Below, one piece after another: positions 44,823 through 53,743 of a DNA stretch of 64,000 bases. The notes under the pieces are model-generated. The model made no database searches and was not told where the DNA came from. It saw only the letters and a list, made by a program, of their open reading frames with translations. The position numbers and the translations under genes are program-made. The stretch comes from Sunxiuqinia sp963678245 (GTDB lineage: Bacteria; Bacteroidota; Bacteroidia; Bacteroidales; Prolixibacteraceae): positions 930,001 through 994,000 of the forward strand of contig OZ223308.1 in the NCBI GenBank assembly GCA_965140765.1, given 5' to 3'. Numbering within the stretch: position 1 is the stretch's first letter; each line of letters starts with the position of its first letter.

Positions 44823-46775
44823 ATGATCGACCAGTCAACAGTTGACCGCATAATGGATGCCGCAGAGATTACAGAAGTAGTTTCGGAGTTTGTAAGCTTA
44901 AAGCGCCGGGGAACTAACCAGCTTGGGTTATGCCCGTTTCACAACGAGAAAACTCCATCGTTTATGGTATCTCCTGCCAAAGGTATTTTTAAGTGTTTTG
45001 GTTGCGGAAAAGGAGGCAATTCTGTGAACTTTATCATGGAGCACGAATCCCTTTCGTACCCTGAAGCGTTGAAGTGGTTGGCCAAAAAATACCATATTGA
45101 TGTAAAAGAAGAGGAAGAAACGGAAGCACAGAAGCAGCTCAAAGACGAGCGCGAAAGTATGATGATTGTTTCGGCTTTTGCTCAGAAATATTTTACCCGG
45201 TTTGTGTGGGAAGAAAATGAGGGTCGAACGATTGGGCTCAGCTATTTGCGCGAGCGGCAGTTGCAGGATAACATTATTAAAAAGTTTGAGCTGGGCTATT
45301 GTCCGGATGGGAAAGATAAGTTTACCCAAGCGGCACAAAGACAAGGATACCAGATGGAATTCCTCGAAAAAACGGGACTGACTATCAAGCGCGATGATTG
45401 GGTGCGCGACCGATTTGCCGGCCGTGTGATGTTTCCGATTCATAACGTAGCCGGCCGCGTGATTGCCTTTGGTGGACGAACACTGAAGGATGATAAAAAA
45501 ATAGCCAAATACCTGAACTCGCCGGAGTCAGATATTTATCACAAAAGCCGGGTGCTATACGGTATCTTTCAGGCCAAGCGTGAAATCACCAAGCAGGACA
45601 AGTGCTATTTGGTTGAAGGATACACCGATGTGTTGGCCTTTCATCAGGCTGGGATTGAAAATGTGGTTGCTTCGTCAGGAACGGCATTAACTTCTGATCA
45701 AATTCGATTAATCAAGCGTTTTTCACCTAACATTACCATTATTTACGATGGGGACGAAGCCGGAATTAAGGCCTCACTCCGCGGAATTGATCTGGTGCTG
45801 GAAGAAGGGTTGAATGTCAAAGTGCTGCTACTTCCCCAAGGTGAAGATCCTGACTCGTTTTCAAGATCGATGAGCTCAACGGAACTTCAGGAATATATCG
45901 AAAAAAATCAAACGGACTTCATTCGTTTCAAAACAAATTTGTTATTAAAAGACGCTGATAACGATCCGGTAAGCAAAGCCCGGCTGATTAATAATATTGT
46001 TCATTCGATATCGGTAGTTCCTGACGCAATCACCCGATCGTTATACATTAAAGAGTGCAGCAGTCTGATGGATGTTGAAGAAAACATCTTGTATACCGAG
46101 ATTCGCAAGATGATGCAAAAAGAGTCCGAGGAGGTTCGACGGAGGGAATACCGCGATAAGGCAGCACAGCAGCGACAGCCTGCGCCGCCACCCACTCCGA
46201 AGGTTATCAAAAACCTGTGCGAAATTGAAGAACGAGAGATTTTGCGAATATTGATGAAGTACTTCCACACTGAAGTTTTTGAAGAAGAAGGCGAAAACCC
46301 CGAAGAAAAATTTTCTATTTCAGTTGGGCATTTTGTGCTCAGCGAACTTGAGAACGATGGCCTGTATTCAGATAACGAGCTAATCAATCAATTTCTGGAC
46401 TTTTTCAGGGAAAATCTGGACAACAAGAAATTTAATCCAAGCCAGTTTTTTACCCACCACCAGGATCAGCGAATCAGTCAAATGGCCAGTGATTTGATTT
46501 CAGAAAAGTACACTGAAAGCAAACGATGGGCGAGAGGGGGTGCTTTTGTTGAAGCAGAAGATGAAATTCTGGATTTATTGGTTCCCAAAATCGTTCAGGA
46601 ATATAAACTGCGTAAGGTGAAAAATATGCTTTCGGATCTCGAAAAAGGCATCCATCTGGCAGCTACCGACAACGACATGGAGAAAGTCATGACGATTCAG
46701 AACCAATATCTCAATCTAAAAAAAGTGGAAAAACACCTTTCCATTCAACTTGGAAACCGAACGATTACCCGTTAA
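44823..46775 (+). CDS. dnaG: DNA primase DnaG
   Basis: A 650-residue protein beginning MIDQSTVDRIMDAAEI, the usual Bacteroidota DnaG start. The CHC2 zinc domain has C37, H40, C58 and C61. The catalytic core and Toprim domain follow ('FGGRTL', 'YLVEGYTDVLAFHQAG', 'IIYDGDEAGIKAS'). The C-terminal helicase-binding part (about 470-650) contains a proline-rich linker 'QRQPAPPPTPK'. It synthesises RNA primers for replication. The PPOX gene follows at 9 bp and the epimerase shortly after. Confidence 0.97.
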   Translation: MIDQSTVDRIMDAAEITEVVSEFVSLKRRGTNQLGLCPFHNEKTPSFMVSPAKGIFKCFGCGKGGNSVNFIMEHESLSYPEALKWLAKKYHIDVKEEEETEAQKQLKDERESMMIVSAFAQKYFTRFVWEENEGRTIGLSYLRERQLQDNIIKKFELGYCPDGKDKFTQAAQRQGYQMEFLEKTGLTIKRDDWVRDRFAGRVMFPIHNVAGRVIAFGGRTLKDDKKIAKYLNSPESDIYHKSRVLYGIFQAKREITKQDKCYLVEGYTDVLAFHQAGIENVVASSGTALTSDQIRLIKRFSPNITIIYDGDEAGIKASLRGIDLVLEEGLNVKVLLLPQGEDPDSFSRSMSSTELQEYIEKNQTDFIRFKTNLLLKDADNDPVSKARLINNIVHSISVVPDAITRSLYIKECSSLMDVEENILYTEIRKMMQKESEEVRRREYRDKAAQQRQPAPPPTPKVIKNLCEIEEREILRILMKYFHTEVFEEEGENPEEKFSISVGHFVLSELENDGLYSDNELINQFLDFFRENLDNKKFNPSQFFTHHQDQRISQMASDLISEKYTESKRWARGGAFVEAEDEILDLLVPKIVQEYKLRKVKNMLSDLEKGIHLAATDNDMEKVMTIQNQYLNLKKVEKHLSIQLGNRTITR

Positions 46776-46784
46776 AGAAAAGAT

Positions 46785-47276
46785 ATGAGAACCCTGTTTA
46801 TTGAAAATCGAGAAGAGATCGACAAAGTAATAAGAGCATGCAAAACCTGCTTTGTTGCCATGTCTGATGATGACCGGCCGTATGTATTGCCGATGAATTT
46901 CGCCTTGGAAGATGACACTATCATATTACATTCGGCACAGAAAGGTCGCATGTGGGAGACGATTAAAAAGAATCCCAACATCTGTATTAACTGGACATTG
47001 GGCGAAGAACTTGCCTGGCAAGATGTGAGTGTTGGATGCAGTTATCGTGTTAAATCAAAATCGGTGGTTGTTGAAGGAGAAGTTGAAATTGTTGACGATT
47101 ATGATGAAAAATACCGTCTGCTCAAGATTGTAATGGCTCAATACAGCAACCGCGAATTTAAGTTTAGCAAACCTGCTGTTGTTAATGTTGGCATTATGAA
47201 AGTGCGCATTAAAAACATAAAAGGAAAAGTTTTTGGAGCCAAAGCAGTAACTCCCTGGAATCAAAAAGAGGACTGA
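46785..47276 (+). CDS. Pyridoxamine 5'-phosphate oxidase-family flavoprotein (NimA-like)
   Basis: A 163-residue single-domain protein with the split barrel of the PPOX/NimA group: 'CKTCFVAMSDDDRPYVLPMN', 'ILHSAQKGRMWETIKKNP', 'WQDVSVGCSYRVKSKSVVV'. These proteins bind FMN or F420. NimA-type members include nitroimidazole reductases, but the substrate cannot be read from sequence. It starts 9 bp after dnaG and is probably co-transcribed. Confidence 0.85.
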   Translation: MRTLFIENREEIDKVIRACKTCFVAMSDDDRPYVLPMNFALEDDTIILHSAQKGRMWETIKKNPNICINWTLGEELAWQDVSVGCSYRVKSKSVVVEGEVEIVDDYDEKYRLLKIVMAQYSNREFKFSKPAVVNVGIMKVRIKNIKGKVFGAKAVTPWNQKED

Positions 47277-47343
47277 TGAAGAATTGGGCAAATCAATAGA
47301 TCTTGTTACTTTTACTTCAATTCATCCAAATGAAAAACAAGCT

Positions 47344-48366
47344 ATGATTTTTGTGACAGGAGGTACCGGATTGGTTGGATCACATTTGCTATTTAACCTG
47401 CTGAATTCAGGTAAAAAGGTGCGCGTTTTAAAACGTCCGACCAGCCATGTTAAAGGGGTGAAGAAAGTTTTTTCGTACTACAGCGATCAATCCGAAGAGC
47501 TATTCAGCCAAATTGAATGGGTTGAAGGAGATATTCTGGATTACCATAGTCTGGAAAATTTGCTTGTTGGAGCCACTGAAGTCTATCACTGTGCCGCTAT
47601 CGTATCTTTTCATGCGAACGACCGCGACAGCATGCTCAATAATAACGTAAAAGGAACTGCCAACCTGATTAATGCGGCCATCCATAACAAGGTTAGAAAG
47701 TTCGGTCACATCAGCTCTATTGCAGCCTTGGGAAGAACGCAGGATGGTAGCGAAATAAACGAAGAAACTTATTGGATTCCTTCGAAACAAAAATCGGGCT
47801 ATAGCCTGAGTAAGTTTTTTTCGGAGATGGAAGTTTGGCGCGGCATTGAAGAAGGGCTTGACGCGGTGATTGTAAACCCATCGATAATCCTCGGGCCGGG
47901 AAACTGGGATATTGGCAGCCCCAAGCTTTTTCAAGCAATTGGGAAAGGACTAAAATATTACACCAAGGGAGAAACCGGATTTGTTGATGTTCGCGATGTT
48001 GCAACAGCAATGGTTCAGCTCATGAACGATAACAACTTTAACAACACCAAAAACCAACGGTTCATCCTGAATGCCGGCAATATGAGTTATCAGAATTTTT
48101 TCAATAAAATAGCTGACAATTTGCAAAAGCCGCGCCCAAGAACTTTCGCTTCCGATATGATTCTACAAGTTGCCTGGCGTGCTGCGCGGGTAGCCAGTTT
48201 TTTCTCGGGGAAACGCCCGCAAATTACAAAAGAAGCAATTTCGGGATCTAACCGAATCAACCATTACAACGGAGATAAAATTCAAAAGACAATTGATTTT
48301 CATTACCGCAATTTAGATACGACCATTGCTGACATTGCGCATCTTTTTCAAAAAGATATTATATAA
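47344..48366 (+). CDS. NAD-dependent epimerase/dehydratase-family protein
   Basis: A 340-residue extended SDR protein. ATG 47344 gives the standard start MIFVTGGTGLVGSHLL, with the Rossmann TGGTGLVG loop. A frame extension back to 47284 adds 20 unlikely residues. It has the 'YHCAAIVSFH' strand and the catalytic Y-x-x-x-K as 'YSLSKFFSE'. Related Bacteroidota proteins are called NAD-dependent epimerases or dihydroflavonol-4-reductase-like; the substrate is unknown. A -7-like TACTTTTA lies at 47307-47314, so it may have its own promoter in addition to reading from dnaG. Confidence 0.88.
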   Translation: MIFVTGGTGLVGSHLLFNLLNSGKKVRVLKRPTSHVKGVKKVFSYYSDQSEELFSQIEWVEGDILDYHSLENLLVGATEVYHCAAIVSFHANDRDSMLNNNVKGTANLINAAIHNKVRKFGHISSIAALGRTQDGSEINEETYWIPSKQKSGYSLSKFFSEMEVWRGIEEGLDAVIVNPSIILGPGNWDIGSPKLFQAIGKGLKYYTKGETGFVDVRDVATAMVQLMNDNNFNNTKNQRFILNAGNMSYQNFFNKIADNLQKPRPRTFASDMILQVAWRAARVASFFSGKRPQITKEAISGSNRINHYNGDKIQKTIDFHYRNLDTTIADIAHLFQKDII

Positions 48367-48402
48367 AAAAAACGGGAGATCAGCTGATCTCCCGTTTTTT
48401 TT
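48365..48402. terminator. Perfect 38-nt bidirectional terminator
   Basis: Eight A, then CGGGAGATCAGCTGATCTCCCG, then eight T form a perfect palindrome between the convergent epimerase and ROK genes. Each strand reads a GC-rich stem followed by a T8 tract, so it should terminate both transcripts. It overlaps the last two bases of the epimerase stop codon. Confidence 0.92.
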
Positions 48403-48425
48403 ATATATCGGTTTAATCAATCGTA

Positions 48426-49400
48426 CTATTCAACTTCCTTCCAAACCAAAGCACTAGCACCAACAATTGCAGCGTCTCCAGGTTTTAACTCTGAAGGCAG
48501 AACTTTAATCTTGCCACTAAAGATTGGCAATAAGTGTTCCTCCAGGCTCGCTTTTGTTGGTTTAAAAATGTACTCACCTGCTGCTGTTGGCCCACCAAAT
48601 AAGAAAATTGCTTCAGGACTCAAGTGATGAACGGTATCCGCCAATCCTTGTCCCAACCATTTCCCGGTTTGCTCAAAAACCTCTAAGGCCACTTTATCTC
48701 CTTTCTCGGCAGCATCAAAAATCATTTTAGAGTTTAACTCATTAAACGATTTATCAGCCAACAAGCTATCTGTGGCGTTGTCGCGAACCATAATTTCAAA
48801 AGCAGTACGCTTCATACCTGGTGCAGAACAATAGGCCTCCAAGTGTCCTTTAGCGGTACAGCCACACAAACGACCACCCGGTATCAAGGTTGTGTGTCCA
48901 CACTCTCCTGCAAAACCATCATGTCCGTAAACCAAGTCGCCATTAATAACTACGCCACTTCCCACTCCTGTTCCAAGGGTGTACATGACAAAGTTTTTCA
49001 TGCCTTTAGCTCCGCCATAGATCATTTCGCCAATAGCTGCTGCATTCGCATCATTAGTCAGCGCTAAAGCTTTCATTTCGGGGAAACTTTTACGCATAAG
49101 CTTAACAAAATGAACAACTCCTTTAAAAGATAGATTTGGAGCATATTCAATTGTTCCATTGTAATAATTACCATTTGGAGCACCGATACCAATTCCTAAA
49201 ATATCAATATCGTCATTCATCAGTTTCACCGACTTAATCAACTCTTGAATAGCAACAGTTAATTCATTGATGTATTTGTCGATATCTCCGTGCGATGGTG
49301 TTGAAATTGCGTCTTTAACCATAACCTGGCCCTTGCTGTCAACCACACCAATTGCCGTATTCGTTCCACCAATATCAACACCTATTGTAACTTTTTTCAT
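48426..49400 (-). CDS. ROK-family sugar kinase (glucokinase type)
   Basis: A 324-residue protein: the ATP-binding motif 'GVDIGGTNTAIGVVD', 'APNGNYYNGTIEYAPNL', catalytic region 'ALTNDANAAAIGE', 'YTLGTGVGSGVVINGD' and the ROK zinc motif 'GHTTLIPGGRLCGC', in which one cysteine of the usual set is histidine (KGHLEAY). The substrate is probably glucose or a related hexose. It lies 40 bp downstream of a sugar transporter, so the pair imports and phosphorylates a sugar. Confidence 0.9.
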   Translation of the reverse strand: MKKVTIGVDIGGTNTAIGVVDSKGQVMVKDAISTPSHGDIDKYINELTVAIQELIKSVKLMNDDIDILGIGIGAPNGNYYNGTIEYAPNLSFKGVVHFVKLMRKSFPEMKALALTNDANAAAIGEMIYGGAKGMKNFVMYTLGTGVGSGVVINGDLVYGHDGFAGECGHTTLIPGGRLCGCTAKGHLEAYCSAPGMKRTAFEIMVRDNATDSLLADKSFNELNSKMIFDAAEKGDKVALEVFEQTGKWLGQGLADTVHHLSPEAIFLFGGPTAAGEYIFKPTKASLEEHLLPIFSGKIKVLPSELKPGDAAIVGASALVWKEVE

Positions 49401-49440
49401 CTCATTATAATTTTTAATTTTTATAGTCTAGAGTAACTAC

Positions 49441-50904
49441 TTACTCAACCGGAATATCTGTATTAATGTTTTTGCTTCCAATAACTGCATAAAATAACAG
49501 ATATCCAAAACAAACTACAATTAACCAGTAACTCGCCTGATAATCAGCTATGTCGGCCAGCCATCCCTGGATTGCGGGAAGGATACCTCCACCAGCTACG
49601 AGCACCATAAAAATCCCTGAAGCAGCTGCCAAATATTTACCGAGTCCTTCAACTGCAAGGTTAAAGATACTTCCCCACATGATTGAGGTACAGAGTCCGA
49701 CCAATGCAATGAATAAGAATTTAATTGGAACAGGAACAAGGCCAAAACTCAAACCGGCGGTTCCTGATTGAAATGCCGGCATTGAGATCAACGTTCCCTC
49801 CGGCCAGAAAATTGCCAACACAATCAAAACGATTCCAAAAAATGAAGTAAAACCTAGCATCTTTCTACTGGAAACAGTGCTTCCAACTGCGGCACCAGTC
49901 AAACGACCAACCAACATCAACAACCAGTAAAATCCGACAATTCCACCGGCAATTCCGGCTCCAATTCCCAATCCCGGCGTATCTCTACCGTCAATAATTC
50001 TGTTTGAACTTTCGTAGGCTATTTCACTGACAACTTGCATACGATATCCATCAACGCTCGCATTTTTAACATCAAGAGCTGTGATTTCTTCAAGGTACGC
50101 TGCATCGGATTGTTGTTTCTCATATTCAGCAATAATTGTTTCAGCCTGGCTTTCCGTAGGAGTTGTCATGTATAAATTGGCAATCCCTGGAGTTCCAACC
50201 TCGATCCCTACATATACAAAAATACCTATGGCTCCCAAGACGAAATGACGGAATTTTAAAGCTCCGGACATAAGGCCGCCCAGTGACTCTTTGGGTTGGT
50301 CGGCATGTGGTTCAGGAATTCGCGTTAGTCGAAGAATAAAAAATACCAGAGCAAAAACAGCCATGGCAATGTAAAGGATCGGATATACATCGGGAATAGA
50401 AGCTTTTGTTGCTTCACCAATAAGAATACCTACAAATACCGGGGTAAATGTGGCCATAACTGAGTTGAAAGAACCACCCACTTGGATAAGCTGGTTTCCT
50501 TTGTTACCTTCTCCTCCAAGTTTATTTAGCATCGGGTTTACCACAATGTTTAACAAACACATGGAGAATCCCGCGATGAAGGCACCTAGCAGATACACGG
50601 TAAAACTTTCAGCGTGTCCTGACAGGTATTGGATGCCAACCCCTACGAACCCAACAACGACAGCAATAAGCGCCGTTTTTTTGTATCCAACTTTTTGAAG
50701 TAAAATACCTCCGGGAATACCCATAACGGCATAGGCGATAAAGTTTGCCAAGTTTCCAAGCATTCCCAAACTATTAGAAACATTGAATTGATTTTTCAGT
50801 ACGATACCCATCGGTGCTGCCAAGTTGGTGACAAATGAGATCATACCAAAAAGTAAAATCATCATAAATATTGGCACTACATAATTCTTCTTACTCTCTT
50901 GCAT
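49441..50904 (-). CDS. MFS sugar transporter (FHS/GluP-like)
   Basis: A 487-residue protein with about 12 transmembrane helices. N-terminal motifs are 'FGMISFVTNLAAPMGIVLKN' and 'PGGILLQKVGYKKTALI', typical of the FucP/GluP/NagP (FHS) group, and 'NPMLNKLGGEGNKGNQLIQV' in the helix 4-5 region. A large soluble loop (about 230-300, 'ESQAETIIAEYEKQQSD') between helices 6 and 7 is common in Bacteroidota members. It probably imports a hexose with protons and is co-transcribed with the ROK kinase. Confidence 0.9.
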   Translation of the reverse strand: MQESKKNYVVPIFMMILLFGMISFVTNLAAPMGIVLKNQFNVSNSLGMLGNLANFIAYAVMGIPGGILLQKVGYKKTALIAVVVGFVGVGIQYLSGHAESFTVYLLGAFIAGFSMCLLNIVVNPMLNKLGGEGNKGNQLIQVGGSFNSVMATFTPVFVGILIGEATKASIPDVYPILYIAMAVFALVFFILRLTRIPEPHADQPKESLGGLMSGALKFRHFVLGAIGIFVYVGIEVGTPGIANLYMTTPTESQAETIIAEYEKQQSDAAYLEEITALDVKNASVDGYRMQVVSEIAYESSNRIIDGRDTPGLGIGAGIAGGIVGFYWLLMLVGRLTGAAVGSTVSSRKMLGFTSFFGIVLIVLAIFWPEGTLISMPAFQSGTAGLSFGLVPVPIKFLFIALVGLCTSIMWGSIFNLAVEGLGKYLAAASGIFMVLVAGGGILPAIQGWLADIADYQASYWLIVVCFGYLLFYAVIGSKNINTDIPVE

Positions 50905-51401
50905 AATTAAGTTAATTAAGGATAATTTTAAATTATTTATTATTATTTAAGTTAATTTTAGTTTGTTAATCGCGCTAGGGGAGAATTCAGGCTTAAAAGA
51001 ACCAGAAAATACAGAATTATAAACAATAGCATAAAAATCAGCTGTGCTAAAGTGCAGTTTATTAATCGGTTCCATCATGTATTATTTTAGGTTTATTTAA
51101 AAAGCATCCCAATGCTCTATGATTTAGGCAGAGCAAATTTAAAAATTTAAATCGTTTTTCGAGATCAGGATATCCGGTTTCTCCTAATTTAAGTTGAATC
51201 CAAACATGTTGTAAAACTATTTCTCAACATTGAATCAAGTTGTTCCAATGGATTTGAATATTTCGACATTTGATACAAGTGAAAATCCGTCAGATTATCA
51301 GCGTGTTGTGCGCTAGACAAAGTATCGCATGTAAGTTATTTATATCGTTAATCGTAATTTGAGAAGTAGTCAAAATTAGATATCTTGCAAAAGATAAAAA
51401 A
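50905..51401. other. Divergent promoter region, possible 43-codon ORF
   Basis: About 500 bp between the transporter (minus) and the DksA-like gene (plus). A minus-strand frame from ATG 51078 (MMEPINKLHFSTADFYAIVY...) to the stop at 50947 encodes 43 residues just ahead of the transporter. It is not recognised and could be a chance frame or a small upstream ORF. A/T-rich sequence near 50940 probably holds the transporter promoter. Confidence 0.35.
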
Positions 51402-51725
51402 TTGAACAAAGAAGAAATTCGAGTCAGAATTCTTGGGGAGATTGAAAAAACTCGCCAATACATTATTGATTACAAAGAAAACACTCAACCCATTGCTCCG
51501 GAGAATGCGATCGGTCGAATTTCCAGAATGGATGCCATCAACAATAAAAGTGTTGCAGAAGCGGCTTTGCGTAAAGCCGAAGAAAAACTGTTTAAACTCA
51601 ATGGTGTATTAACAAAAGTTGATGATGAGAATTTCGGACTTTGTGCCCGCTGCAAACAAGCTATTCCTTTGGGGCGTCTTCTGATGATGCCTCAAAGTTT
51701 GTATTGTGTTCAATGTTCTCATTAA
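51402..51725 (+). CDS. DksA/TraR-family zinc-finger protein
   Basis: A 107-residue protein from TTG 51402 (MNKEEIRVRILGEIEKTRQY); no ATG is in frame nearby. A helical N-terminal part (about 1-75) is followed by the zinc finger CARC ... CVQC (residues about 85-105). This is the short DksA-like type that can bind RNA polymerase near its secondary channel. It is shorter than E. coli DksA (151 residues) and lacks an obvious acidic tip pair, so the regulatory effect is unknown. Its last 65 bp overlap the 3' end of the convergent ppsR-like gene. Confidence 0.85.
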   Translation: MNKEEIRVRILGEIEKTRQYIIDYKENTQPIAPENAIGRISRMDAINNKSVAEAALRKAEEKLFKLNGVLTKVDDENFGLCARCKQAIPLGRLLMMPQSLYCVQCSH

Positions 51726-52608
51726 TCCCAACCGGATTTGCCGCATCCTGATAAGGAGATGTAATTTTCCGTCCTCCGTATTCAAAACGTTCATTCATAA
51801 TATTCAGGATTTCATTAGCACTGGATTCTACTGGTTTACTTGATACGTGAATTACAGTAAAACCGCCCTTTTTGAATACAAATGAAGCGTTCCGAATTTC
51901 GTTTTTTACCATCTTTTCATCGGTGTATTTTGAGCTATCATGACGCGGTAAACTTTTTAATCGCTTGATTCGATGAGCAATCAGTTGTTGTGGGCTAATA
52001 TGTAACCCAAACACTCTTTTCGGATCAACCTCATATAACTCCCGGGGTGGCTTAATTCCATTCACTAAGGGAACGTTTGCCACTTTCCATCCATACATCG
52101 ACAAGTATACGCTTAACGGTGTTTTGCCCGATCGCGACACTCCGCACAAAATAATTTCAGCTTTGTGTAGGCGCTCCGGACTCATTCCATCATCCTGATT
52201 CAACGTAAACTCAATCGCATCAATACGATTGAAGTACCGCTGGTTAATTTCGCGAAAAAGGCCGGGTGATTTCAACGAAGGAATGCCCAATGTGCTATCC
52301 AGGTAATCGGCCAGCTCACCCATAAAATCAATCTGCTTGACATCCTCTTCCTTTGCTTGTTTTATCAGGCTTTTTCTTAAGTCGGAGTTAACCATGGTAT
52401 GGGTAATCAAGCCTCCATCCTTTTTTGCCTTAGATACAATTTCCTTCAGCTTTTTTTCATCCGACACATTAGGAATAATAATAACCGGAACATCGTTATT
52501 AGGATATTGAATTAGAACTGACTGAACCATGTTGTTTCCGGCTAATCCTTTCCCTCCTGACACGACATAAATGGGCTTTGCCTTTTTCTTTTTTTCTCGT
52601 TCTACCAC
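51661..52608 (-). CDS. ppsR: PEP synthase / PPDK regulatory protein (DUF299)
   Basis: A 315-residue protein with the family P-loop 'CGVSRSGKTPLSVYLS' (about 149-164), 'HTMVNSDLRKSLI', 'YFNRIDAIEFTLNQDDGM' and 'VPLVNGIKPPRELYEVD'. DUF299 proteins are bifunctional ADP-dependent kinases and phosphate-dependent pyrophosphorylases. They inactivate or reactivate PEP synthase or pyruvate phosphate dikinase by phosphorylating a threonine. The C-terminal about 25 residues are polar and lie antisense to the end of the DksA-like gene, so the end may be an extension. Confidence 0.85.
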   Translation of the reverse strand: MVEREKKKKAKPIYVVSGGKGLAGNNMVQSVLIQYPNNDVPVIIIPNVSDEKKLKEIVSKAKKDGGLITHTMVNSDLRKSLIKQAKEEDVKQIDFMGELADYLDSTLGIPSLKSPGLFREINQRYFNRIDAIEFTLNQDDGMSPERLHKAEIILCGVSRSGKTPLSVYLSMYGWKVANVPLVNGIKPPRELYEVDPKRVFGLHISPQQLIAHRIKRLKSLPRHDSSKYTDEKMVKNEIRNASFVFKKGGFTVIHVSSKPVESSANEILNIMNERFEYGGRKITSPYQDAANPVGINENIEHNTNFEASSEDAPKE

Positions 52609-52876
52609 GTTCTTTATACTTTGTTTCCAATAAGATAAAACAAAACTTTTATAAAAAGAAGCTAGAAAGTTTTAAAACATAAAAGGAGGAAGAAGAATCA
52701 AAAGTCTATTCTCTCGTAGCAATTCATTACGCTTTTCCATCACGTTTCCCAATATGAGATGGGCATGGCCAATGAACTTGACGTCTGGCCGGTTCCATCC
52801 TTTTCCACTAAACAATTGTTGGTTTTGCGAATCCTAACAACCGGATTGGATTTCTCATGGTTTATTGGTTATCGAG
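52609..52876. other. Intergenic stretch, nothing supported
   Basis: About 270 bp between two minus-strand units. No coding frame, hairpin with T-run or repeat was found. Confidence 0.4.
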
Positions 52877-53733
52877 TTAAATATGCTTTAGGAGCTGATC
52901 AATACCATTTTTAAAAAACGACTTGACTCCAGCGTATTGTTGATTCGCAGTTGATTGACTAAGGATTTCGCTTAACGGTAAAACAGCCCCATTCCAATCG
53001 GGAGTCATCCATTTCCCCTCGGGTAATTCTTTTAATTCGTCCGAAAGGTCATTCGATTTCTTAGACGAAAAACTTAGGTAGAAGTAGGGCTCTTCAACCA
53101 TACTGTCGGGAATAGCCCAGCCAAGCCCAATGGTTTTAGAAGTTTCTCCCTTTTTATTTCGTACCAACGTGGCAAAAGTACCGGTATCAAAATGATGAGG
53201 CCAGATACGCACCGGTTCAACAGTTGAAAAGGTTGGGGCAAATTCCTTCATGACCAGTTCTGCATTATGCCGATATCGGATGCTCTCGTCAACCATTTCA
53301 GCTAAGTGAACATGACTACAGAATCCATCTTTCAGCAAATCCATATTGAGTTGGTAGGGCTGTTTCGTTTTAACTGGCTAACGTCTACTCCCAGTTTTTC
53401 AAGTTCAGTTTTTAATTCAAAGAATGAAGTCTCAAATGATCTCCCCACCGGAGAAATTTCACTGAGCAGTGACAAATTTTCATCAAGAATTTGGAGTTTT
53501 AATTGGTGTAATTGCAGGCCAACGAATATTCCGCGAGCTAACTGACTTCCCAGAAAAATCTGCTTTCTGGGAATATACTGCATGTTAATATTGCTTTTGT
53601 CGGGCTTCTCGGGAATGATATATCGGCCAACGAAGGCGATAAATTGAACTGCAATGTGTTGCCGATGCAGAATCTTTTTTAAATCGTCATTAAAGGAGAT
53701 GGATAACTTTTGCCAATAGTCTGTTTGTTCCAT
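52877..53733 (-). pseudogene. Conserved hypothetical protein split by a frameshift, ean cluster
   Basis: Two minus-strand frames overlap by 13 bp and read as one protein of about 285 residues. The first (53733-53332) begins MEQTDYWQKLSISFNDDLKK and runs to 'GVDVSQLKRNSP'. The second (53344-52877) picks up with 'MDLLKDGFCSHVHLAEMVDE' and holds 'RIWPHHFDTGTFATL' and 'GLGWAIPDSMVEEPYFYLSF'. The change of frame falls at an AAAA run near 53372. The layout (W..L....L, then a WPHHFD motif) resembles DUF5996-like proteins, but not closely. It follows the methyltransferase gene by 10 bp. A coupled two-gene arrangement is possible but less likely. Confidence 0.65.
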
Positions 53734-53743
53734 AATTTCGAGT

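Noticed and set aside
44928..45443. Long minus-strand frame opposite dnaG (171 codons)
   Set aside because: Shadow of the primase zinc and core domains; translation has no recognisable features.
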